Shown here: positions 26,801 through 37,309 of the stretch, piece after piece
How positions within the stretch are numbered: the stretch's first letter is position 1
Layout: the number at the start of each line of letters is the position of its first letter
Assembly (NCBI GenBank): GCA_902806595.1
Contig: CADCXC010000010.1
Span: 806,001 to 870,000, forward strand
DNA from: Pyrenopolyporus hunteri
Lineage: Eukaryota; Ascomycota; Sordariomycetes; Xylariales; Hypoxylaceae
Length of the DNA stretch: 64,000 nt
Direction of reading: 5' to 3'
Program-made: the position numbers and the translations under genes
Notes under the pieces: generated by a model
What the model was told of the DNA's origin: nothing
What the model saw: only the letters and a program-made list of their open reading frames with translations
Database searches by the model: none

Positions 26801-27706
26801 GCTGAGAGGCGACTTGTCTCGTTTCTCGCTGGTGGCTGTTGATCGAGCGCTTGCTCTGGTAGTTCTTCCAGAGGCGGCGGGCTTGCGAACAGGCTTTGCT
26901 CGCATGCCAGTAGCAGGCTCTGTCGTCTTGCTCTTGGTTTTAGCGGCAGCGGCAGTAGCAGGCACCAAGTTCTCCTTCTCGGGCTCTTGGAAGGTAACCG
27001 TCTTCTTAATCACACCTCCAATCCTAGACGCGGGTCTAGAGACAGCAGACTTCAATCCCGGCGTGGGTTCCGTGGAGACACTGGTGGTGACGATGCCGGT
27101 GGCTGCTTTAGTTGCCTTAGTACCTGTCGCGCGAGCACGCGTCGTCTTCTTGACTGGCTCTGCTGAAGTCTCCGCGTTGCCATCTTCAGTCGCGGTCTTT
27201 CGCGTGCGCGTGCTGGTACGCGTCGTCTTTGACGGCTCTGGCTTGGAAGCCGCCGATGTCGTGGTGGTAGGAGTGGTAGTGGTGGTGGTGGTTTTCTTGA
27301 CTCTACCACGCGTAGCCCTAGCCGCAGTTGTAGTGGGCGCGTTGTCAATTGGAGCCTCTGGTTGAGGTTGGGGTTGGAATTGAGGTTCAATGTCGGCATC
27401 GGGAGCAACCTTCTTGGGTCTGCCCCGAGTCTTGGGGGGTTTGTTCATGGCGCCGCTTTGATCTGCACCGGTCTGGAGGTCATCCTCATCTTCGTCGGCT
27501 CGAGTCTTGCGCTTGGTTGTACGCGTCGTAGTTGCAGCTCTTGTCGCGGGCGCTGGAGCCGGGGTCGGAGCAGGAGCAGGAGCAGCTGCCTTGGTTGGCT
27601 TTTTCGCGGCCGGTGCAGCTTTCGCATTGGTGGTATCCTTTGCCGCGTCCTTCGCGGCTGCACGAGCACGCGTCATGCGCTTTGGAGGACTTGCAACTTC
27701 CATCAT
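23880..27706 (-). CDS. Large disordered nuclear protein with AT-hook and microcephalin-like BRCT domain, 2 exons
   Basis: Probable chromatin or DNA-damage-response protein; its function is inferred from domains only. Exon 1 is 27706-24510 and exon 2 is 24456-23880, with a 53-nt intron (GTAAGT...CTAG), giving 1257 residues. Residues 1-300 are rich in Ala, Thr, Lys and Pro and carry one canonical AT-hook (TRGRPKK, 93-99) plus a TRGRVKK variant. Residues 300-950 are low-complexity, with repeated CDK-type sites (SPAKRP, SPVKPP, SPAKKVE, SPVKMSL) and acidic stretches. A single BRCT domain covers about 979-1090 (RGAVVFVDVHTSDG, MGARCV, ITHVVYKDG, VGVGWVLDCERENEW), its last helix split by the intron. 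It most resembles the N-terminal BRCT of MCPH1. The tail has further TP sites and ends SPLSKAWN. Two tandem ATGs open the frame (27706, 27703). It is divergent from the HET gene, with 1.4 kb between. Confidence 0.88.
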
Positions 27707-29105
27707 GCGAGGACTAGTAAAAGAAGAAAAGAAAAAAGATATCTGAGATTAACCTACTTAACAATTGAACAAATTGTTCAACATAGAAAATTTGGCCTGG
27801 TGTTGACCGAATTGTCTGTGTTGAAATGTTGTTCAAGGTGAAGTGCAGGCGAAGTGCAGGTGAAGTGCGACGTTCAAGGTTGGACGCGCCAGATGAAAGG
27901 CGGAAGGTCAGAAAAATTAACTTCACCGCGATTTCTTAATTCCTCTGTTTATATTTACCTGGTCATAGCTCCTTCCGCCTTGGTGCCTATTATCCACTCG
28001 TTGGCCCACCGACGACTTCACTAGCCACAGTGCGTTCCTGTACGTTCCGGTACGTACCTATCTGCCCCTCCTCTTGATCAACATTTTCGAATCAGATCAA
28101 TCAGAAGCCGCGAGATTCCGTCCAATCAAATCGCGTAAAATACACCCCTCTATTACGTACATCATAAACACCTTGGTACCTAAGGTGCCTAGGTACCTAG
28201 GTAGGTACCTACTATTCAGGGCATGTACCGCCTACGATTCACCACCAACGCCAAATATTACCGCAATCAACAACACTTTATCTAAGTCACCAACGCAACA
28301 AATGAATGCCATTAGCAGATCTCGGGTGAATATGACTCCCGCCGCATGATGATATTCAATCTCTTAAATTTACACATACTTTGCATCCCGTGTCCCTTGA
28401 TTAACTCTTTCTAATTATTCGCATCTCTTCATGTATAACTTGATAAGACTACAATCCACAATGCTTTGTAGGTTATACGCCAATGGCAACAAGAGGCCGC
28501 TGCCCAAGGCCGACCTGATATTTGCAGCGAGAGTCCTATCTTCAATGCCCGAGATGCTACCACCTCATACCGATATTAGAAACACACGGTCATGACCCGG
28601 CCGTAGAGATAGATATAAGGCCATGGCTTATCCGTACTTTTCTAGAATTGTCTTGAGCAGTACCTTCATCATCTAAGCTTTGTCGCCTCGCCAAAACTCC
28701 TCGTGATGTGTCTTTTCATTACGTGGACCTTTCCAGGCGCCAACAGAACAACTCTTTTCTGTGCCCACTTCTTATACATCTCGCATGATGCTGTGCTACG
28801 ACTACGTCTTTCGCAGGCTGTAAACGCCGAGGATTCAACGGCTCAGGGCCGTCCAAGGGCGTCAACTCCCTCCCTTTGGTACCAACCGACCTGGCCTTTG
28901 GAGTCCTTCGCCCCAGTATAGCAAACACTTTCCAGAAACATTTTGGGTGTCGGTCACCAATTTTGCAGGGTATCCTAAGAAGGGAGTCATGATGTAGGCA
29001 GGTATATACGGATTCCCGAGGTGTGTATTTCCTCTATGCTTGTTGGAGTTGTTATGCTACAAAGATAGGACGTGAAACTCGATGTAGCCGCAGGACCTCA
29101 TTAGG
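27707..29105. other. Divergent intergenic region between the BRCT gene and the HET gene
   Basis: No gene seen. It must hold the promoters of both neighbours. A dense palindromic cluster of GGTACCTA-type motifs lies at about 28170-28212 (GGTACCTAAGGTGCCTAGG and adjoining copies). The segment 28340-28460 is A/T-rich. Confidence 0.5.
28172..28212. repeat. Cluster of TAGGTACCTA palindromes
   Basis: About 40 bases made almost entirely of overlapping GGTACCTA, GTGCCTAGG and TAGGTACC units, each nearly self-complementary, so single strands could fold into a hairpin. The clearest example of the motif family found throughout the intergenic DNA here. Confidence 0.75.
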
Positions 29106-30932
29106 ATGGTAATGAATTCTTATTGCTACGTGCCGTTTGGTACAGAGCCCGATTGCGACCAGTTCCGAATTCTCACGTTGTTACCCGGTGTAGGAGAGCA
29201 GCCTCTAGAGTGCTTCCTAGAACATGGAGACATCGGCAAATCGCCTCCCTACGAAGCTATCTCCTACGTCTGGGGAAATCCTCGGGGCGAGGTTGAGATT
29301 ACGTGTAATGGAAAGACCCTGCTCGTAACTACTGGTCTCAACTCCGTTCTGCGCCATTTTCGCTCGCCGTCGGAGAGGAAGAGTCTATGGATAGACGCTA
29401 TCTGTATAAATCAGACCGACAATGACGAGCGAGGGAGCCAGGTCCGTCGCATGAAGGATATCTACTCGAAAGCCAGTCAAGTCCTCATATGGCTAGGCGA
29501 AGAGAGGGACGAAAGCGATCAAGGTATCGCGATAGCCTCGGAAATCGCTCACGCCTGTAACCAATACGTTTCCAGCGGCGGGTCGCTCGAATCCATCAGT
29601 TTCAGCGACGAGCGTGCGCAAGAGCTATTCGGGAAGTTTAGAGACAAGTCCGAGTTCCCGCGACTATCGGCCTTTGCCAAGATCATCGAACGGTTGTGGT
29701 TTACAAGAGTCTGGGTGGTCCAGGAACTTGCGCTGGCCGCACAGGCGACGGTGTACTGCGGGAACTCGTCCATCAATTGGACGGATCTCATGGCTGCCAT
29801 CACCGCCCAGGACTACCTCAACCTATGGCTATCCGATCACGAACGCAACGCCTACGCCTTTATTCTGGAAAGAGCGCGCCGGGAATGGGCAGCGGGAGTC
29901 CGGCTTAGCCTCCTTAGCGTCTTATTCCGATACCGAATCCTCGATGCGACTGATCCTAGAGATAAGATCTTCGGGTTGAGTGCCTTGACCAAGAGCGAGC
30001 TTTCCGGTGTTCAGACCCTGCAACCCAATTACAATGTTGGCACAACCGAGTTGTATACTGCCGTAGCGAAAGAGATATTGAAGAATGCGCCGGACCTTAA
30101 CTTACTCTCCGTCCCTCGGCGTTTATCGGGTGTCGGACCTCGTAATCTGCCATCCTGGGTACCTGACTGGAGTAATACTCGACTGACCGCACCTCTCGGC
30201 CTGGCAAACTATTCTGATATCAACGAGCTTGATTTCGCCGCCAGCGCGTCGTCAAGACCTGATATAGAGCTTAGTGCGGACTCGGATGCTCTGGGTATCC
30301 GTGGCCGTTGCGTAGACCATATTACCGCTGTTGGCGCGGTCTTGAGAGTAGAGCGTCTTCCTCGGACAAACTACCTCGGCATCCGCGTCACAAAATGTGC
30401 CTTCGTCTTAGGCAACTGGTCCCGTATTGCTAAGCTTCGCGAAGCGCAGCCATACGTTACTGGCGAGCCAATCCGCGACGCCTTCATCCAGACGTTGGTG
30501 GCAGGGTCGACGCGGGAAAGCATAGAATCATTGCGTCGGCAGTTAGACCTTGTGGAGAGAAATGCTACGATAGTAAAGTGGCTCGACTTGCTGCCTACTT
30601 TTTTCCCAGGCTGGTTGGTGGACAGGATTATCTACCTAGTTCATGCCGTACTATTCTGTAATCGATCCGATCAAATGACCCTGGATTTTAGAATTCATCT
30701 CTCCTCACTAGCGGACCGTCGAGTATTCAGGACCAGTAGAGGGTATATCGGGTTGGGATCTGCTTTGGCAGAGGTAGGCGACGAAGTCGTGGTCGTAAAA
30801 GGGGCAAAGGTGCCTCTTATATTAAGGAGGAAGGGGTCACAATGGACGCTGCAAGGTGACTGCTTCTTAAAGGGGATCATGCAGGGTGAAGCTTATCGAG
30901 AAGACGAAATTGTCCGAATGTGGATTGTCTGA
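29106..30932 (+). CDS. HET-domain (heterokaryon incompatibility) protein, single exon
   Basis: Member of the fungal HET family (PF06985), whose better-studied members trigger cell death after fusion of incompatible hyphae. The intact 608-residue frame has no intron. The HET signature is clear: YEAISYVWG at residues 49-57, LWIDAICINQ at 94-103, a following QVRRMKDIYSKASQVLIWLGEE block to 133, then WFTRVWVVQELALA. The C-terminal ~400 residues include DPRDKIFGLSAL, typical of these proteins, and a late block similar to the usual C-terminal region (RTSRGYIGLG, GDEVVVVKGAKVPLILR). No NACHT, WD40 or other repeat domain is visible, so it is the short HET-only type. Two ATGs lie close together (29106, 29112); the first was chosen. 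Whether it acts in nonself recognition cannot be read from one allele. Confidence 0.93.
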   Translation: MVMNSYCYVPFGTEPDCDQFRILTLLPGVGEQPLECFLEHGDIGKSPPYEAISYVWGNPRGEVEITCNGKTLLVTTGLNSVLRHFRSPSERKSLWIDAICINQTDNDERGSQVRRMKDIYSKASQVLIWLGEERDESDQGIAIASEIAHACNQYVSSGGSLESISFSDERAQELFGKFRDKSEFPRLSAFAKIIERLWFTRVWVVQELALAAQATVYCGNSSINWTDLMAAITAQDYLNLWLSDHERNAYAFILERARREWAAGVRLSLLSVLFRYRILDATDPRDKIFGLSALTKSELSGVQTLQPNYNVGTTELYTAVAKEILKNAPDLNLLSVPRRLSGVGPRNLPSWVPDWSNTRLTAPLGLANYSDINELDFAASASSRPDIELSADSDALGIRGRCVDHITAVGAVLRVERLPRTNYLGIRVTKCAFVLGNWSRIAKLREAQPYVTGEPIRDAFIQTLVAGSTRESIESLRRQLDLVERNATIVKWLDLLPTFFPGWLVDRIIYLVHAVLFCNRSDQMTLDFRIHLSSLADRRVFRTSRGYIGLGSALAEVGDEVVVVKGAKVPLILRRKGSQWTLQGDCFLKGIMQGEAYREDEIVRMWIV

Positions 30933-32758
30933 TGCTTGGCTAGTCTACCGAGATATCTTGGTCTATCTAGGTAGCCAGTCTAGCGTCGCGATAGCTTGCT
31001 TTGTGGGTGTTTAACGGATTGGCAATATTAGCCGTGATCTGCCAATCACACTTATTAGGACAATGGTAGCGATTATGCTTTACTACCTATTTGTCTTCGC
31101 CATACGGAATATTTACTTCTATGGGGCAATCTACCTCTGGTGCTCGAATAAGTAAATCTGCAGTAAATCCATCTGTGGTTTCCATAATTGCCGACTACCG
31201 GATCTTCGCTGTCTAAAAGGCAGATCTTGGCCTCTTGATGCATCGCTTGCATCGATATCACTCACATCACTCACATCACCAAGGCTAGTGACGTTAAAAC
31301 CCTACCGCAAATTGAGAATCATCCGTCTCATCTTCACCAGCATACGCCAGCCCCATGGCGGTTGACGATACGGATGCTGCTTTACTGCTGCTGGTCACCG
31401 CATGAGGGTGGCTTTCTGAAACCGTTGCCAAGATGACGCTATAACGCGGAGAGGCGCCCGTGTAAGTCCGCGATAATGATGGTGGGCTTCACCCATCCAC
31501 TCATGTATGAGCACAAGTCCTTCACTCTCACGGTCCCCAAGCTAGAATTAAGCCAATTACCAGGCCTTTAGATTCTCGCGTAGAATAATCCAGTCAAATG
31601 ACTCGCTCTAAAAGAACTGCGCCGTCGGCAGTCCTATAGTAATTAATATATTTTACCCCAGCTTCATTCCTCCCGCAAGTCGGCTGTGTAATTCAAATGA
31701 TCCTACTCTGCACGAATTACTGCGGCATAAGGCATAAACTGCGACTTCTGCACCATCGTCGACCTGACAATTGCTACGCGTAGCTCGTCGCAGCAAAACA
31801 CGCGCACACACGCACTTTTGCCATTATCGACGCCATCTACCGAGATTCTTGTTATATGTCAGTCGCCGGTTCGTCAGGGGGCATCTCGAACCCCTAGCTC
31901 CAAAACACCCCCTTTGTTATGGCGCTGTCTCAACCCCTGCTGCCCATCGGACCCCGGCCCCGGCTAAGCTTCCCGACCGGGACATACGAGGCACGCACGC
32001 AGGTACTGTACACGATATTATACACCAAGGAAAACATAATGCTACCATAGCACCACGCTGCAGAGAACTCCCCCCCTGCGCCGTCGCGAACAGCGGAGTG
32101 GACGGCCTGGGGCTGGTCAAGCTTCGACCCGCATCGACCTGCATAAAATCTACGGTAATGTTAAAACCTCGCTCGACGAAGAAGCGAGTAAGGACTAAGC
32201 TGGGGAGCTAGGTAGCTGACCCCGGTCGAAACGAGCTTCAGAAGTGCGAAGAAAAATTCCTCTTCGCTCGCATTTTGAGGCTCTCCTGCGAGTCTGGGCC
32301 AGAGCAATCGTGTTGATTGGACCCATCTATTGCCGTAACGGTCATCTTCTTCCACTTATCGTGCTTCTGTTCGCCCCCCTCCTCTCCCCCGTCGGTCGAT
32401 TTTCGTCTTTCTCTTCCCTCCCGGTGAACCTTGGATTGTGTTTCCTCTCTCGATGGCTTCATCTTCTAAGCGCCGCGCTGTTTTCCTCGTGATGCTTTAG
32501 GTACTTGCTCCCGTTTCGAGACCTGACCATCTGTCGTTCTTTTTTTCTTCTTCGCGTGCCTATGCGCCTAATCTGATGTTTGTTCGGACCTGATCCGGTA
32601 TAATTCCCTCCTTTTTCATAATATCGACAGCCCACTCGAACCCAAAGCTCGCAAGTAGTAGTCACCTTTTCACACTACGCTCGCTGGAAAATCATCGGGT
32701 TGATCCCGCGTAATTAGAAACGGCTGGCCTGTTCGCATCGTATACCGTTCTCTTATCA

Positions 32759-32768
32759 TATATATAAT
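32759..32768 (+). promoter_or_regulatory. TATA-like element upstream of the Ser/Thr-rich secreted protein gene
   Basis: TATATATAAT, 93 bases before the ATG at 32861. Placement fits a fungal core promoter; the assignment is inference from position and sequence. Confidence 0.45.
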
Positions 32769-32795
32769 CTTGGTTCACCGTCCTAGTCGACAGGT

Positions 32796-32807
32796 GTGTC
32801 GCGACAC
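32796..32807. promoter_or_regulatory. 12-bp perfect palindrome GTGTCGCGACAC in the leader/promoter
   Basis: A perfectly self-complementary 12-mer, 54 bases before the ATG at 32861 and 28 bases after the TATA-like element. It could be a dimeric-factor site or an RNA hairpin in the leader. No known factor is assigned. Confidence 0.4.
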
Positions 32808-32860
32808 CGAGGGTGTAAGTGAGTGAGCGAGTGATCGCCGCTAGTTCTTATATCTTAAGG

Positions 32861-34352
32861 ATGAGGGCACCACACCCAGCTTTCCTGCTATCAGTGCTGA
32901 GCTCCCTGTCGCTCGTTCAGGTACGTATTAGCATTCCATTACACTGATAGGAAGAGTTATATTCACATCGTTATAGGCTGGCACGTATCGTGTATATGAT
33001 GAGCCTGTGAAGAGAGGACTGTTAGACCAGCTGTTCGGCGGTCAGGGTGGCGATGGTGAAGGGGACAGAGATGGCGGCAGAAGAGGCAAAGGGCACGATG
33101 GCGCTGTCACGGTCACCGAGACGCTGAGACAGACAATTACGGTGGGAGCCGGAGCGGTAGGCGGATTCAATAGCACGGTTGCGGCCGCAGTCACCGAGAC
33201 TCAGACGGTCACGGTTACCGAAACCGCTGCCGCCGGGATCGGCGGTGCGATTGGTGATGCAGCGTACGTATATCATCGTTTGTATATGAGTGTCATGAAA
33301 AGCTAACAGCAGTTTTCAGAGGCGCCCAACTGTCGTTCGTCACGACAACCGTCTACGCCACTGGCGAAGCACCCACCGTGACCGAGACAGCTCTCGCGGA
33401 GACGGTCACGCAAATCTCCACCGTCATGCAGGCCGTAACTATCACGGAAGCCATCACGCAAGCCGTCACAGAGGCGGTCACGCAAGCTACGACTCTCACT
33501 GAGGCGACGACTATAACTGAAGCCACAACCCTGACCGAAGCCACGACTATCACTCAGGCCACGACCGTGACCATGATGCAGATGATCGCCTGCGGGCAAC
33601 CGGTGGGTACGCCGGTGCCTCCGGAGGAAGCCTCTGCCATCGCGTCGTCCGCCGCTCAAGCTTCTCTAACCGAGACCCTCCCGCCATCTTCCACGGCGGT
33701 CATCGAACCGTCTTCGGCTCTGATCGCAAATACCACTGCGCCCGCGCCCACCGAAGTAGCGCCGATCGCCAGTCCTACCAGCGAGTCCACCACCTCTTCG
33801 TCGTCGTCCGCGGTCGTGGAATCGCCCTCCTCATCATCGGAGTTAGTAACCGAGACCGCAACCGCGACATCCTCCGCGGAGACGTCTACCGCCGAAGCAG
33901 AGACGTCCACGTCCACATCCGCCCCCGAGCCCGAGCCCGCAACATCAACCGCGGAGTCAACATCCTCGGAATTGGCTACTTCCACATCCTCCCCTCCGCC
34001 TCCGCCTCCTCCTTCAAGCTCCAGCACCTCCGTCGCCGAAACCCCCGCGACCCCGACCGCCATCCCGAGCCCCAGCTCCATCATCCAGCTACCCGAGGTC
34101 GCGCCCTCGCCCACGAGCGCCCCGGCGGCCGCCCCGACGCCCGTGGCGCCGCAATCCTCGTTGGCACTACCCGTGGAGACGCCTCCTGCGGCTATAAACG
34201 CGGGCGGCGGCGACGCTCCTGCTGCTCCGCCCGCGCCCGCGGCCCCGGCGCCGACGTCGTTCATCGGCGCGAACGAGGGCCCGGCGATCGACTTGAGCGG
34301 CGTTACGCTGGCGAGTATATTGACGCTTGGGGCCTTGGGCGGGGGAGCCTAG
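32861..34352 (+). CDS. Secreted Ser/Thr/Ala-rich wall-type protein, 3 exons
   Basis: Likely cell-wall or extracellular protein. Exons 32861-32920, 32977-33263, 33320-34352 give 459 residues. Exon 1 encodes almost exactly the signal peptide (MRAPHPAFLLSVLSSLSLVQ, cleavage likely after A21). A dibasic KR at residues 32-33 is a possible Kex2 site, releasing a form beginning GLLDQLFGG. Then comes a short Gly/Asp/Arg-rich segment, a TVTET-repeat region, a run of T-x-T-E/Q-A-T repeats (TLTEATTITEATTLTEATT), one CGQP motif, and about 200 residues of Ser/Thr/Pro/Glu likely to be O-glycosylated. The C-terminus ends in a moderately hydrophobic LSGVTLASILTLGALGGGA that could be a weak GPI signal. Both introns are 56 nt with GTACGT donors. 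Repeat regions like this diverge fast, so no orthologue name is offered. Confidence 0.82.
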
Positions 34353-35073
34353 GAGTTCGAGGAGTAGATAGTGGAGGGCTGAGGGTGAGGGAGGATTACT
34401 TAGATGGTGGGAAAGAAGAACGTAGAAGAAAACGAAAACGGAGGGAAGAGGAAGAGGAAGAGGAGGAAATACCCCCCAAGCAGCCACCGGACACTCGGAT
34501 GTGCCGCGCTGTATAAACACGGATCGCCAGTACTCATCTATATACGGTCATCGATTGTGACTATATCCCCTCCCTATCCCATTTCCTTCCTCGTTCCGTC
34601 TTCTCTCGGAGGTTTTCGCTTAGATCAGGTTCATACTTCGCTTATACTTACATACATATACGTCCGCAACGTGATTCAAGTGGCCCCGTTCTTAGTTTAG
34701 ATTAGGAGGGAATTTTTATTTTCGGAGGAGGGATCGGGGCTTACGTCTTACCACGGGATGCCAGGCGCACATGAGTTGTACATAGCCTCTTTTTCTCTTC
34801 TTCTCTGCTTCGCTTCTCGCTGCTGCAAATGCAATGCAAATCAAATATATAAGGAGAACTAAGATAATTGATTCGAGGCTGGCCTTGGACTAAGCTGTTG
34901 AGATGTGCAGGTATGATACGCGACGGGTGAGGAGGTGAGTAAGTGAGTGAGCATGAACGTGAGTGAGACTAGCTTTTATTGTATGGGTATCTTCGGTCGG
35001 TCGACCGGTCTATTATGCCAAACGCCATCATGTATGTAAATCCTAGGTAATAGACCCTTTTTCTTTACTCCCT
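34353..35073. other. Convergent intergenic region, 3' flanks only
   Basis: Lies between the stops of the Ser/Thr-rich gene and RPP1. It holds A/G-rich sequence at 34400-34470 and no gene that I can see. Confidence 0.5.
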
Positions 35074-36105
35074 TCAAGACTGAGCATCCTTCTCGGCCTC
35101 TTTCCGCCTCAGCGCAGCCTTCATTTTCTTCGCCTGCCTCTTACTCATGGGCTGGCCTTGATCTCCTCCCCCTCCACCAGCAGTAGCAGCACCAGCACCA
35201 GCACCACCGGCTCCGTTATCTCCAGCGGCCTCCCCAGCGGCCTCACCCTCCCCATTCTTCCTCTTCTTGCCCTTCGCCGTCTTAGCCTGGTCCTCCTCGC
35301 TCCGTTCCGCGACCCCAACGATATCCACCACGCCCCTAAACCCGCTCCGCTTGATCCCCTCATTCACCACCACGCCGCGGGGATTCACGCCCAACGCCTG
35401 CATCCCGCGGTCCGTCGGCAGGCCCCAGACGGCCAGGAGATTCACGACATCGGCCGGGGCGCGCAGGGCCATCGCATCGGCGCCGCCGCTGCTCGCGACG
35501 AGCCCGCGGCCGCGCGTCGCGCGCACGAGCTGGACGACGTTGCCGGCGAAGTTGGCGCGGGCGCGGGGGTCGGCGGCGGCGGCGGCGGGTGACGCGAGCG
35601 CGGCGGCGTACGCGACCTCGAAGCGCAGGCCGCGCGCGACGGCCGCCATGCACGGCTTGGGCCGCAGGCGGAAGGGCAGGCGGGCCGCGAGGTCGAGGGA
35701 GATGAGGGAGACCTCGGCCGTGCTGGCGGACAGGCAGGCCGCCTGGAACGCCTTCTCCGACTGCGGCCGCAGCGCGAGGATGTCGTACGCCTGCGCCGCC
35801 CGCGGCAGCTGCGGGTTCTGCGACGGGTCGGCGAAGCTGACGGTCAGGCGCCGGAGCACGGTCGGGATGCGGTGGTGGTGCTGGTGCTGGTGCTGTTGGT
35901 GAGGCTGGGAGCCGCAGGGCTCGGGGGGCATGTCGGCTTGGCTGAATTTGGGGAGGGGGTTCGTGATCTGCGAGGGCAGGGGCGCGTTGAGGGTGTGGTT
36001 GAGGGCGACTACGTTGTACCCTAGTTGAGCGCTGAATCGCAAGGTGCGCTCGAGTTCGGCGGTGCTGGTCGACGGCGACCAGGCGATGTTGAGGTCGTAG
36101 AGCAT
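35074..36105 (-). CDS. RPP1: RNase P/MRP protein subunit Rpp1 (p30 family), single exon
   Basis: Subunit shared by nuclear RNase P (tRNA 5' maturation) and RNase MRP (rRNA processing), with a TIM-barrel-like p30 fold. The 343-residue frame opens MLYDLNIAW and shows the family blocks: LGYNVVALNHTL near the N-terminus, SLDLAARLPFRLRPKP in the middle, then NFAGNVVQLVRATRGRGLVASS, LRAPADVVNLLAVWGL and VVVNEGIKRSGFRGVVDIV. Two lineage-specific additions stand out: a Gln/His-rich insert around residues 68-80 and a C-terminal Gly/Ala-rich then Lys/Arg-rich tail (SKRQAKKMKAALRRKEAEK) after the conserved core. GC content is high in the core. It is divergent from the zinc-ribbon gene with a 750-base shared upstream region. 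Confidence 0.94.
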   Translation of the reverse strand: MLYDLNIAWSPSTSTAELERTLRFSAQLGYNVVALNHTLNAPLPSQITNPLPKFSQADMPPEPCGSQPHQQHQHQHHHRIPTVLRRLTVSFADPSQNPQLPRAAQAYDILALRPQSEKAFQAACLSASTAEVSLISLDLAARLPFRLRPKPCMAAVARGLRFEVAYAAALASPAAAAADPRARANFAGNVVQLVRATRGRGLVASSGGADAMALRAPADVVNLLAVWGLPTDRGMQALGVNPRGVVVNEGIKRSGFRGVVDIVGVAERSEEDQAKTAKGKKRKNGEGEAAGEAAGDNGAGGAGAGAATAGGGGGDQGQPMSKRQAKKMKAALRRKEAEKDAQS

Positions 36106-36855
36106 GTTGGTCTGGGGGTGGTGCGCATCGCGGTACCTATTCGACGGGGTTTGGTCTTAGCTGGTTGACATGATCTCTGATTGAGACTGGGAGATCTCGG
36201 GGCGGCGTTGTGGTTCGGGATGTGAAGTGGAAGTATCTGAAATTTATGTCATTGGAAGAAAATGCGAATAACTTTTGAGCTGCAGAATATTTGGGTACGG
36301 GTACCTGAGTAGGTACCTAGAGCCCCACAAGATACCACCTAGAAAATGGAGCCGTTGCATCTACTAGGTATGTATTAGTGGATTTACTAGGTCAGAGTCG
36401 GCCAGTGAGCTGCTATCGATAATGCTCGCCCGCTGTATGCCGGTTGATTACAGGTACAAAGTGGGCGTTGTTCTAGGCGGCATGCCCAGCAAACGCACGG
36501 TAAAAGACATTGTCTTGGCCGTTCAGCACAGCCCCCGGTGACGCGCATCTCGCACCACCAGGACCAGGCCAACATTCATCCATGTCCTTCGCTAACGACA
36601 TGGAATCGATAAAAGAGACAATTCGCTTTACAACCGTTTCCTTGACATCTTACCTCTTAATCCCCGTACGATAAGTATCATAATACATAGGTATTTATTC
36701 CTAATTGTCCGTTTCCACCGACATCGCCTGTTCCACTGCTACCGACGATCTCCACGAGAGCGCGCGACAACACTCTACTCGGTTCTCGGCACACGACCAC
36801 TCGCTTTAATTAGCGCAAGTTCGAGTTTCGATCTCCTTCGAAGAGCCGATCGAAC
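36106..36855. other. Divergent promoter region of RPP1 and the zinc-ribbon gene
   Basis: 750 bases with both start codons pointing outward. A pair of GGTACCTG/GGTACCTA motifs sits at about 36298-36320. No gene is visible within it. Confidence 0.5.
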
Positions 36856-37309
36856 ATGTGTCTGATATTCACCTGCGGCGAACATACGTTCCGGAAGGAG
36901 GTAGAGGGGTACGAGGGCGTCGTCTGCCAGTGCCATAACTGCGGCAACTATGCCGGGCGCGTCATAAAGAGCAACCCGTGGTTCACCTTCTGCTTCATAG
37001 TGAGGCCCCTCCTAATTTATATCTCGGTAATAGTCCCGCGATGCTAACACGAGACCACAGCCCGTCATACCGCTTTCTTTCCACGGCTACCAAGATGTCA
37101 TGTGCAACATCTGCAACTTCGCGCAACCCTTAGAACACCGACCCGACGTCCAGGCCATGAGGCGAGGCGAAGGCGGGAACAACATGCCCATGCAACCTCC
37201 ACCACCACAAGGCCCGCCCGGCGGTCCGCCTCCGGGATGGGGACAAGGGCCGCCTCAGGGTCCGCCTCAAGGACCGCCTCAAGGCCAGGCGCCCATGAGG
37301 TACGCGTAA
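36856..37309 (+). CDS. Small zinc-ribbon protein (zinc_ribbon_15-like) with Pro/Gly/Gln tail, 2 exons
   Basis: Exons 36856-36999 and 37061-37309 with a 61-nt intron (GTGAGG...ACCACAG, branch GCTAAC) give 130 residues. The pattern is CQCHNCGNYAGRVIKS, then SNPWFTFCFIPVIPLSFHGY across the splice junction, then MCNICNFAQ. Two CxxC pairs bracket a hydrophobic FxxFCFIPVIPLSF segment, which matches the layout of the zinc_ribbon_15 family (PF17032). That hydrophobic stretch may be membrane-associated or buried. The C-terminal ~45 residues are a GPPQGPPQGPPQG proline/glycine repeat. Biochemical function is unknown for the family. The intron placement is secure because joining it recreates the family's IPVIP motif. 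Confidence 0.85.

Larger units (their letters stand above)
30933..32860. other. Intergenic region, no gene seen; promoter of the Ser/Thr-rich gene at its right end
   Basis: No supportable gene. A CACTCACAT direct repeat occurs at about 31257-31280 and a C/T-rich tract at 32370-32425. The open frame 31771-32211 has no family resemblance and is rejected. The right end holds a TATA-like element and a 12-bp palindrome, listed separately. Confidence 0.5.

Noticed and set aside
31771..32211. Open frame of 146 codons before the Ser/Thr-rich gene
   Set aside because: No ATG in a good context and no recognisable similarity; basic, repeat-like composition typical of leader DNA.
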